DNA of 64,000 bases from Dipteronia dyeriana. Its lineage: Eukaryota; Streptophyta; Magnoliopsida; Sapindales; Sapindaceae. Where the stretch lies: positions 98,090,652 to 98,154,651 of the forward strand of contig CM065299.1 in NCBI GenBank assembly GCA_032871835.1. The letters run 5' to 3'. Under the pieces are notes generated by a model, which was given only the letters and a program-made list of their open reading frames with translations, ran no database searches and was not told the DNA's origin. Positions 48,150 through 58,318 of the stretch are shown in pieces. Every line of letters starts with the position of its first letter. Position 1 is the first letter of the stretch. The translations under genes and the position numbers were made by a program.

Positions 48150-50993
48150 AATACTCGGGTTTGTCACCATTTCGTATTCACGAAGCAGGCTCTCATTAGA
48201 AGGCCAATCAATTGTGTCGGCCGAATCATCCATCCATTGGCTATAACCCTCTCATGGGATCGGTCCAACATCAGGCAGCACACCATCTACGGTGGACTCT
48301 CCACTGGCATAAAGAGTCGATAGAGAATGCTCAGATGGAACCTTCAAATGTATGGGATAGGGATCCTTACCTCGGTTGTGGCAGTAAACCCTCCATTCCT
48401 TCATCTGAGTCCAGAGAGATTCCAAGGACCGATCCACATGATGTTTGATTGACAGCTCCCAATTAATTCGGGCCTTCTCAGTCGCCCTGTTTTTGACTTT
48501 GAAGAACTCGCCAGCTGAAACTCCCGAAGGAGAATGGTGTCGTAGGCAATGGATCTTTTAAAATGATCCACCCCTTGGACTTCAAGTTCCAGCCTGGCTT
48601 ATTTGGACAATGATTTAACTGTTAGAGCCTGGCATTCCAAATATTCGATTTTCTGCTCATACGCCGATTTGGACTGCTCCGCTTCCTGTTCGGCTTTAAG
48701 CATGGATTATTGGACAGAGGAAAACAAATCTTGAAGTGATGTTGCCTTCTCCTCTGCCAAAAAAGATTTCTCATCGGCTTCAACCTGCTTCTCCAAGCAA
48801 TGATCGGTAAAAACTTGGGCAGAACCAACCTCTTGTTGATAAGTTGTTTCGACCCGAGAACGTTGATCCTCACTTTCCTTCAACTGAGCTTTTAGACACT
48901 TTATTCTATTGGCTTGATGTTGCTGCGTCTGAACCAGCTCACTGAACTCAAACACCATCTACAAAAGAGGTTTGATTAAAAGTCTAAAAATTAGGGAAAT
49001 AAGCAAAACAATTAAAAGAGTGACTTACATAAGATGCACCGTTGAAAAAATTCTGAAGACAGTCAGTCAGAGAGCCATCTCGAAAACAACTCCAACGTTT
49101 GTCTCCGATGAAAGCCCGACCAGATGACATCTCCCGCAGTATATCCTGGGGAGAAGGATGTGAAGGAGCCCCCGAGGGTTCAACCCTAGATCTTTAAACT
49201 TTGGGGGAAAGGAACCCCTGTTCCGCTCCGAGACCTCCACATCCACCGATGCTCCAACATCAGCACTCGGGTAGGTCTCAGCCACAATATCTTCATCGCT
49301 AGAGTCGATGAAAGTGACCACCCGATGAACCTTGAAAGGACGAGTATGAGAGCTGGTTGCCTTCCGTTTCTCACCCCGATAACAGTGGAAACTAAGATCA
49401 GCTGCGGGATCCTCCTGAGTATCATCCTAGAAGGCTTCAAAAAATTAGGGACCCATGGGTACCTGTCTCGCAAAGGTATTACCTCCATCGCTGGCGTCAG
49501 TCCGCTAGGTAGGCTTTTCACCGAGACCTTCACTTTGCCCTTACTGGTCGACAGGCAACTGAGTATCGGTCGGGCCACTAGAACCACTAGTTTCCCCAGC
49601 CATTGGTTGAAAAACGTCCTCAGGGACATCTTTGGGAAATTATTCTTCAACCGCACCAGTCTCCTAGCCGGACTCAGGCGAGTAGATGTCTTCATTGCCT
49701 TGATGAGAAGCCTCTTTCTGACTCGCCTGAATAATTGACTTCACTTGTCGAGCCTGAAGATCGCAGACGATGTCCGTATCAAACACTTAAAGGAAAAAGG
49801 AACCGTGTCAGAATGCAAAACAAAAAATATAATGAAAGGAAAAGGTTACAAAAATCGCTTACATTGACTACGTTGGCCCGAAATCTTTTTGAAGAAGCCG
49901 AACTCAATCATCTTCGACTAAACGAATAGATAAGTCTTGCTCTTCTTCTCCAAAGTGTGAATCGTTGCCCGAGTAATTATGGTCAGCTCCGCATCACTGT
50001 ACTCGATTTTTTTCTTGTTCCAAATCTCGGGGGAACAGAAGAAACGAGGGACCTTCAACACCGTCCAAGTACCCCTAGCTGAAACAGTGACTTCTAGCCC
50101 GAGACTCCCTCCGGTAAAAAACCAACTATTCTTCCAGAACTTGTTGGAAGTTGGAAACCCCCATATAAAACACCTATTTTTAGGGTCATCGGAGATATCA
50201 GCTTCCCAACTCACTTTTGTCCCCTTAGGGACCCAACAATCTGGCGAATTAAACATGAGGAAGTAAGTCCCCGACTTGCCAGATTGCCTCAGCGTAAAGA
50301 AGTGTCTGATTTCATTCGGAGATGGCGGCGATAAGTTCATCAAGCTGAACATGTGCCACAGACACATCAAAATTTTGTAGCTATTCGGGGCCAGCTGAGC
50401 CGGAGCAATCCTTGCTTCAGCTAAAAACCAGACAATGAATGGCTGGAAGGGAAGAGTGACGCCGCAGCAGAGCATGGATCCGTAGATCGCCACCATACCC
50501 GGAATAGGGTTCCATGCAGCTCTATCACCCGCTGGAATCAGAGTGACCGAATTAGGCAAATCGAATCGGGAGTGATACTTCATTATCTCATCTGACCCGA
50601 CCACATTCGGCTTGGTGTCAAAACCACTCGGGCGTTCATCAGGAAAAGTAAGACGAGATGTCCTGAACGTCTCTTCAACGTCGTTCTAGTTGACAATATG
50701 CTCCCTGATCAGAATATCGCCCGAGTTATGTTTACTGACTGCACTTCTACTTTGATGTTTTCCCATCCTTCGAAGAGGTACTCTGTGGTCAGAAATATCA
50801 GAATCAGAACTAGATGAAGAACTCGATACAGGGCTAAAAGTGACGTCAGGGTGAAGTCCCGAAACATCAACTTCTAGAAATGGAGGTTCATCTACAGAGA
50901 TTTCCCCCAGTATTCTTCTAATACAAGAAACTAACTGAAAATCCCCACGTTCTAATGCATCAAGAGCGACATTAAAAAGACGATGACTCCATT
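48150..50993 (-). pseudogene. Antisense gene of the Tat element (PF04195-like 'gypsy-type transposon' protein)
   Basis: Opposite in strand to gag-pol and between integrase and the 3' LTR. The first part (about 50993-50690) is acidic and Ser-rich and ends at one stop near 50687. The core (49918-50604) is open and shows FDLPNSVTLIPAGDRAAW, LPFQPFIVWFLAEARIAPAQLAPNSYKILMCLW and FFTLRQSGKSGTYFLMF, the pattern of the putative gypsy-type transposon domain. Further pieces (49067-49321; 48707-48958 with a heptad-rich coiled coil) look like later exons. Antisense ORFs in this place are a known feature of Tat elements; their function is unknown. Confidence 0.75.
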
Positions 50994-51477
50994 AAAAACT
51001 AACATTGAATAAAGTCTGGTGCAAGATCTTCAATGAAAAGTCACGACCTTTTGCGTAAGGAAATTTGGGTTCAGGAATTTTTTTTTTCTGCTGAGAAATC
51101 TGGGTTTAAGAAATTCCTTCTGCTGAGTGAAGAATTTAAAGAAATAAAAGCATGAAACCCTAGATCTCAAGGCGGGAAAAAACAATGATAATGATTGATG
51201 ACGTAGGCGGCGCACGGGGAAGCGAGCATGTCGTTTCTCGTAAATGATATCGAAAACGAAAAGGCAAGAGACATGTGTCAGAAGGAGAACTAGCTTTCAC
51301 CGTCAGAACTCCAAAACGTCGCCGTCATTAAAGATCTCGCGTAAGGAGGCAAATCGAATTTACAGGATCGTCATTAAAACACGTCAATATGACAAGATAT
51401 TTACTCTGATACTGAAAGGATATTGATAACTAATTAAAATATTTATGCCCGAACAAACCTTGTTCAACAAAAATATT

Positions 51478-51489
51478 TTAAGGGGGTAT
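51478..51489 (+). other. Polypurine tract of the Tat element
   Basis: TTAAGGGGGTAT immediately before the 3' LTR start TGTCATATG. Confidence 0.75.
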
Positions 51490-52368
51490 TGTCATATGTG
51501 AATTTTATCGCATGAACACCAAACAAAGAGGATAAATTGCTAGGTGGACATCCGAATAGGCACTCAGAAAATATCCTACAAGACATCATCGAAGAAGAGA
51601 ACTCGAGTAAGCAGATATTGAACAAAACCCACTAAGGGTAAATCGATATCATATATTACACGAGATCAGCTAATGACACTCGGGGAATGGTTAAATGACG
51701 CTTCTACTCGGGATCAAATGACATTACTCGGGACCAGCGAAATTGTCCTTACTCAGGACAAGCGTGAAGAAAACTGAATAAAAGCCCAACATATAGCCCG
51801 CGTGGATCACGTCATTAAGACGCTCGAAGATATCCATAGGAATCCCAATAAAAGCAGAATATTAAACAAAAAAGGTTCCCAATCAGGCAACATTTCTATT
51901 TTTCAAAAAGACAACTTCCCACGAAATAAGTCCTAATTGGACTACGTTACTAGAGTCCCACTCGATCTCAATAAAAGACTCCTAAACAGGAAAGAAGACA
52001 ATCAGTTTCAAACAATCAAATAATTGTAATTAAAGACACGGATCTACTATTACTTATACAAAGCAGATTAGGGTTCTATAAACATATAAATAGACTCATA
52101 ATCTCGCCATACAACACACACATAGAAAATCATAGCAAAATACAGAGAAGAAAGAGAGATCGAGAGCTTGTAGCATTCCAAATTCATAGTGGATTTTGGC
52201 TAGGTTGATCATTCAATCACCAGTGGACGTTTCTCCGGTCATTGGAGTTTTACCACGTAAAAAACTCGTGTCTTGTTTACTTTCTCCTTCTTTCTCTCTC
52301 TTTGAAATCTCAGCCGAAATCCAATCATTGTTGGCTTTTCTGATACAATCCAGAAATCAACGTCAACA
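51490..52368 (+). repeat. 3' LTR of the Tat element
   Basis: 879 bp, same ends as the 5' LTR. It contains AGAGAAGAAAGAGAGATCGAG and following sequence (about 52138-52190) where the 5' LTR has a shorter, rearranged CCACCCGTGGACG block. Confidence 0.92.
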
Positions 52369-52599
52369 AGGTCAAATGGAGTTTGTGTGATATTATTATA
52401 TTTTTTCAGTGTTAATGCAATTATTCATATAATCAAGGTGTGTAAGTGTAAATTTTTCTTAACGTCCGTTTCACTTCTGTTAGTTATTGCCAATAAATGA
52501 AAGTTAAGGGGGTTTAATGACAGGGGGAAAAAAAAGGGGACAACATGCGATTTCACATATAATTCAGGGGACATTAATGCTATTGGCCCTATTTTTTAT

Positions 52600-52889
52600 A
52601 TACCACCTAGTAGCGATGGGAAATTCAAACCTTGGACATTCTAGATCTGATGAGAATAAGGAGTTTTAATTATTGTTTTTTTGAAGAAGTTTTATTTCAA
52701 TTTCAAACAAAGGGAATCAATCCTTATCTCTAATTAACAACTTAATAGATAATAGTTATGACAATGCGAAGTTGGTCAAGTGATATACCTCTTTACGCAT
52801 GCACTATGAGATTATGTGTTTGAGTCATCCCTCCTCATAAAACCGAATTTATGTAATATTTGTTAAATAATAATAATAATAATAATAAG
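52600..52889. other. Intergenic DNA, no gene seen
   Basis: Short AT-rich spacer ending in an (AAT)n tract at about 52865-52888, directly before the Harbinger-like element. Confidence 0.4.
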
Positions 52890-52892
52890 TTA

Positions 52893-53215
52893 GGCCCCGT
52901 CCTACAACTATTTTTTAGTCCGTTTTTATTTTTATTTTTTAAAAACGATTTCGAAAACGCGTTCATTAACCGTTTTTCTTTTTATTTTCAAAAAAAGAAA
53001 AAGAAAAAAGAAAAAGAAAAAAGAAAAACAAAACCAATGTTAAAAGTGAAAGATTTGAAAAACATAAAATACATATTTTTCGTTTTTTGTTTTTCAACTT
53101 TTTTATATTAAAAAAAATCTTAAACTATTAATTGTACTATTATACGTTTGATATGACTAGGATAAGACGGAACATGATTTTTAAATTACCAAAGTGTCCC
53201 TCATATATATATATT

Positions 53216-53260
<45 letters not shown>

Positions 53261-54281
53261 TAATACTATTATAATATTATTTATATATAATATAATATAA
53301 TATAACAAAATATTATATATTATAATATTTACATAATTAGTAAATTAATATGATAAATATTAAATATTTATATCATATTATATATATAATATTATAATAT
53401 AGTTTATATATATTATATATAATATATGATATATATATATATATATATTATAGAATATTATTTCACAATATTTACATAATTATAAAATATTCTATATTAT
53501 AATATATAATAATATAGAATATTGATATATAATATATATTATATACAATATTATTTATTACAATATAGAATATTTTATAATTATGTAAATATTATGAAAT
53601 AATATTCTATAATATATATATATATTATTATATATTATTATTATAAATATATTAATACTATATATATTATGATATATATATATATATATTTATGAATATA
53701 TAATAATATATTATTTAATATTATATATATATATATATATAATATCAAATATTATATATTTATATAGGGTATAATGTGATATATTATGTATTATTATATA
53801 TAAAAAATATAATAATTTTTAATATATAAAATAATATATATTATATTATAATTTATACATATTAATATAATATATACAATTATATTTTTATTATATAATA
53901 ATATATATATAAATTATAATTAATTATTTATAATTTAAGAGTTTAGTTTTGATTAATTCATTTTTTTGAATTAATTTTTGGTGTGTTACTTTTGTTTAAT
54001 TTAAAAATTACAATACAAAAATTATATTGGTTAATTATTTAATCAATTTGTTTATAATTGTAATAATATTAAACAAAATACTAAAATTGATATTTCAATT
54101 TTTTATAGTGTTCGGTTAACCTACCAAACGCGTTTTTTCCGTTTTCATTTTCAAAATACAGCTTTCAGTATTTGCTACCAGAAGTGTTTTCAGAATTCAA
54201 AAATGAAACCAAAAATACTGTTTTCATTTTCATTTTTATTTTTAAAAAACAGTAACTGAAAAACGTTTACAGGACAGACTC
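52893..54281. mobile_element. AT-rich Harbinger/Tourist-like element with TTA target duplication
   Basis: Inverted ends: left GGCCCCGTCCTACAAC.. and, inverted, the right end GAGTCTGTCCTGTAAACG, both followed by TTTTTATTTTTAAAA..ACG motifs. TTA flanks it at 52890-52892 and 54282-54284, as in PIF/Harbinger elements. The middle 750 bases are almost pure A/T with a long hairpin (53445-53613). No transposase. A partial copy is at 465-764. Confidence 0.65.
53445..53613. repeat. Long hairpin in the AT-rich element
   Basis: Arms 53445-53496 and 53562-53613 are inverted copies of about 52 bases with one or a few differences, each containing ATTATTTCA[C/T]AATATTTACATAATTA. The loop is about 65 bases. 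It could give a small-RNA-type precursor if transcribed. Confidence 0.75.
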
Positions 54282-54554
54282 TTAGTACATCTATTTTTAA
54301 AATTCTGAATTGTATAGTTGAGCCTAGATGGCAAAAATCGAGCCCAATGAACTCAAATGATGATGGCCCATGTACAAGGAAGTTACGAGAGACAACTTGA
54401 CCCAGCCCAGTCTCATAGTTTAAACTTTGAACTTTCACATATCACAACAACCGTTTCATTTTCCCCAAAAACAATGATGAAAAATATAAACCGTCAACAA
54501 TTCAAAAGTTCAAAACCCAAAAGCCAGATCAATCTCATTTTTGATTCTTTTTAA

Positions 54555-54726
54555 TCACAGGTGATAACCGATAAACGCCGCAGATGGCGACTTGATGCTG
54601 CCGTTCTTTTTCGTCTTAGATTCGCCATCGAAATTCATGCTCATCATTCCAATGCAAGCAATGTTGAATTTCTCGCCTTAACTCACCAAATTGATCCGAA
54701 ATCTTTGCATACAGAGGCTTGATCAT
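54555..54726 (-). other. Two small divergent ORFs upstream of the TRAIP-like gene
   Basis: On the minus strand an ATG at 54726 opens a 36-residue frame starting MIKPLYAKISDQFGELRREI. Another ATG at 54647 opens a 31-residue frame starting MMSMNFDGESKTKKNGS. Both have protein-like composition in an AT-rich neighbourhood. Either could be the first exon of a divergent gene sharing this promoter or a fragment. No homologue recognised. Confidence 0.3.
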
Positions 54727-54992
54727 ACAAAGAATCTAAATTATCTAACGTTTCCGGCGTATTAGTTTTTTTTTTTCTGGAAATCATGAATACATGAGTA
54801 TCACGTGATTTGCACGTGGTACTGAACACGTGTCCTTGCTAAGTTCCAAAATAAATTTTTAGCTTTTCCCTCTCGTTCCCGCGCTTCTATTTATTTATTT
54901 ATTTATTTTTCAAAACTCGCTCCAAGAGAATCAGTGTAAAAAGAGGGAGAGAGAAAGAGGAAAAGGCAAACGAGAGAAAAGAAAAATTAGAA

Positions 54993-57900
54993 ATGCAGGC
55001 CGACAACAAATTTGGCAAGACCATTTGTTCGATTTGCTATGAAGATCTCAAGCCTATCGTCGAAGACCTCCAAGTTATCTCCATTTGCGGCCATGTCTTC
55101 CACGAGCTCTGGTAAGTTCCTGTCCATTGTATCAACACGAATGTATGTTTATTTTGAATCAATTTATTTTTATTTATTTATTAATTTTTTTTCTTCAAAC
55201 CCTAGCTTGCAGCAGTGGTTTGAGTATTGTTCAGGCACGAAGAAGTGCACGTGTCCTGTGTGCAAGCAAGGTTGTTCAGCGAAGAATGTCAGTCGACTTT
55301 ATTTTCAGTCGGTCGGGGATCAATCGGATTCGGTTATTCCACAGAAGGTTAAAGATCGCCAAGCGGAAGATCCGGGGTTTTTGCGCGGTGAAGTAAACAG
55401 ATTGGAGGTCAAGGTTTCGAGGCTCGATTCGGTTTTGGAGAGTCAAGCAAAGGAACTTCAAGAAGTCAATGAGGAGGTATTTTGTCGATTTTCATTATAA
55501 CTATTTGGTGATTGAATTAGCAACGGTAAAGAGAGAGTAATGATAATAAAAATAAAAGATTTAGTTCTTTCTTTTTCAACTTCCATGATTGTTATATATA
55601 TCGGATTCTGGATTCTCAACAATCAAATACAAAGTTATATACTGAGTGATTGTTTAAAGCTAGGCAATTCTTGTATTAGTTGTGTCATTGCAGGGAGCGG
55701 ACAAGGGAGGAAGTAGCTTCGAAGAATGAAGCCTTGAGACAAAAAACATCCATTCAACAGCTGCTTCATTCAAAATCACAGGTGAATTAATATCGTGCTA
55801 GGCACAATTGCATTGACTAGCGGTATATATAATTTATTTTGAGTCGAGCAATGCTTTGGTCGGTTTTGTTATAGGAGCTTGATAAATTGATATCAGAGGG
55901 CTTGAGGTTAAAAGAAAGGAATATGGCCTTGGCCAAGGAGCTCGCAGCATTCAAATTGTGAGTGTAGTTTGACTTATTGGATTCTTGGTATGAATGTAGA
56001 CTATGTAGTATGTTTGTTACTGACTTAGTTGTCTGGTGATGAATTTAGGGTATCAGATTTGAACCTCGAGGAAGATGACATTTTAAAGTTTGCCTCTTTG
56101 GGTAATGAAGCTAACAACAAAGATACAATAGATATTCTAAGAAAGTCATTGGTCATTCGTAACAGGTGAGTTGTGTTTTATGTTACTTTTATAATTTATC
56201 AGCAAATGTTGGACACAGCAAATTGTTAATGATATCACCATGTGTTTTGATCTCAACAGAATATAACAGCCAGCCCTAATTATTGAAACTTCTCAATATA
56301 TAGCATGTGCGCTAGATAAGAATATATATGGTGTTTACCATGCCCTGTAGCATTTGATTTTATCATTATGTTCTAAGATTCCCTCGTGCGCCACGGAAGG
56401 TTAACTGTTGCAGCATGCCATCTATTAATGAATTTCTCCATTTTGTTTACTTTTCTTTCATGTATTATTTATTTATTAAGATTTGATATCGATCACACTT
56501 TATGGCGGCATAATTTTAAACAGGAATTACACAGAATTGATGGCCAAGTGCAATCTTCTTGGAAGAGAAAAGGCCCATTCCTGTAAGAAACTTGAGAAAG
56601 CTAAAGGCAAGATAAATAAACTAAAGGTAAGTCTCTGAAGTCAGTATTAAATCATGTCTACATCGAGGATTGTTCTTAATCTGACCCAATTAAACCTTTT
56701 TATTACATGTACATCATTAGACAAGGGTCCAAGAACTGGAAACAGCTGTAGAAGTAAAAGATAATGAAGCTTTGAGGTATTTGAAAGCTTCAAAGAAAAC
56801 TAGTCGGAAACGGGATATTCTGATTGGCATTGACGAAAACGCTAATCCTTTGTTTACCAATAGTATTTTATCAGAGGGTCAAATGGAACAATGTTCTGCT
56901 CCAAAGGATGATTTGGAATGGACTAGAAGAGGGACCGCTGATTTATCGTGCTCCTCAAAATTAGAAAACTTCAAGTCTGTTCAGAACATGGATGCCAATC
57001 ATACTAAAAACGCTGCAAGTACCATGGCTTGTAAAAAAGAGAGAAATGCTATGGTAAATGAGGATATTTCGAGATGTTACAAAGCTACACCTTTAAGTTC
57101 CGACTCCAAACATCAAGCTGATAAGGATATGGGTATGAGGTCTCCTCTGCCAAGATTAGGTGCAATCGCCAGTGACAACAAAGATGTTGAAGTGAATAGG
57201 CACGCTAGTCTGCATGGGTTTCTGGGTTTAGGAGCTGGTATAAGTAGTGATAAGGGCATCTCCCCCGTTGTTACTATGGATGAGGATGTGATATTGATTG
57301 ATGATGACAGTGCACCAGTTCAGCCCACTCTCAACATTAGAAACGAGGCTTCATCACCATTTCCACTTTCCAAACCAGGTATTTCTTTATTGGTGCAATT
57401 TGAGTTCCTGAGATTTTGAGGGAGTGGATTGATTTGAAAATTGTCATGTAATTGCATTATCCAAATGCTCATTTTATCCTTGCGAAATTTCCTGCGAGTG
57501 GATTGAGTTGGAAATCTGTCATATTGCATTAGCCAAATTCCCCTCATGTAATATTCTAATATCATTGCTATATTCATTTACAAAAAACTAACAGGGAATG
57601 TATGTTTTTCTGGTGGATTGCTTGGTCCTGACGGGACAACCCGGTATTTGGGGAAATGGTGCAAGCGTGGTCAGAACAATTCAACAACAAAAGGTGGTGA
57701 TTTGATTGCTGTTGGAGCTGATGGGAGAGGTGGTAGAATCAAAGTTCTGAGATCTTCTAACCATTCTTCACTGGTGGGTTCAAACAGTCATTCCTGTGTT
57801 AAATGCATGTCTATAACATTTTATTTGAACTGTTATTAAAAATTTTCATCAGTTTGATAGTAGTTACTCCTAACCGTTCTTGCTGGTTTTGAGAATATAT

Positions 57901-58318
57901 ACAAACTGCTAGTCACATTTCATTTTTAGAATATCATTATTACTGTTTTCAATTCTTGTATACAGAACTAATGAATTATTTGACAATTTTGTCCATAGAC
58001 GTTGTTATCGTGTGCTGAACCTTGTATCTTGGTTTGGGTTTTTAAACCCTTTTCTATTTAAAAAAAAAAAGGTTTATGTGTGGTTCTTTTTGCTGTTGTT
58101 CATTTATCATTCTTGGATGCCAGTTTGTCTAGGAATAAATTTGCACAGTCAATGACCTTAAAGGTTTAAGAATGTGAGTTGTATGTATCTCTTCTATGCA
58201 GGATGGGAAGGAGAATTTGTCATCTGCAAAGAGGTTAAAGTATGGAGAGAAAACAAGCAGTTTGCAATCTAAAGGCTGCTTGCAAATAGAACACTTCTTT
58301 GGAAGGGTCAGTCACTAA
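54993..58318 (+). CDS. TRAIP: TRAIP-like RING-type E3 ubiquitin ligase (9 exons, complete)
   Basis: TRAIP-type ligases act in the nucleus in replication-stress and interstrand-crosslink responses in animals; the plant role is inferred. The spliced product is 576 residues. The RING-H2 finger has ligands C12, C15, C32, H34, H37, C40, C56, C59 and is followed by NVSRLYFQS as in TRAIP. A long coiled coil occupies about residues 115-290. A SUMO-interaction-like VILIDDD lies near 449-455. The C-terminus IEHFF resembles a weak PIP-box end. Exons: 54993-55111, 55206-55476, 55698-55781, 55875-55957, 56049-56165, 56524-56626, 56721-57378, 57595-57773, 58202-58318. Phases agree and no stop is met. Exon 3 needs the acceptor GGGAG rather than the nearer TGCAG, which would hit a stop. 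Confidence 0.9.

Larger units (their letters stand above)
30869..52368 (+). mobile_element. Ty3/Gypsy retrotransposon, Tat lineage, with nested Athila insertion
   Basis: LTRs at 30869-31710 and 51490-52368 begin TGTCATATGTG and end GTCAACA. Target duplication AGGTC lies at 30864-30868 and 52369-52373. Internal order: primer site, gag, protease, RT, RNase H, a second (archaeal-type) RNase H, integrase, then a long 3' region with an antisense gene, then the polypurine tract AAGGGGGTAT. The double RNase H and the antisense gene are hallmarks of the Tat lineage (Ogre/Retand/Grande relatives). Without the nested Athila element it is about 11.7 kb. Several nonsense and frameshift changes in gag and pol make it non-autonomous now. 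Confidence 0.92.
29146..52590. mobile_element. Mutator-like fold-back element hosting two nested retrotransposons
   Basis: The exact 9-bp direct repeat ATTTTTTAT flanks it at 29137-29145 and 52591-52599, the Mutator-type duplication. The ends are inverted repeats: GGTTAATATCACCAATGTCCC on the left matches the reverse of the right end, and the match continues through a TTTCATTTATTG block, an ATATGAATAATTGCATTAA block and AATAAT-rich sequence. The left arm runs to about 29820; the right arm is 30510-30868 plus 52374-52590, interrupted by the Tat element. The element itself is only about 1.9 kb. The unique loop (about 29830-30500) is less AT-rich. No transposase is present. Confidence 0.8.
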
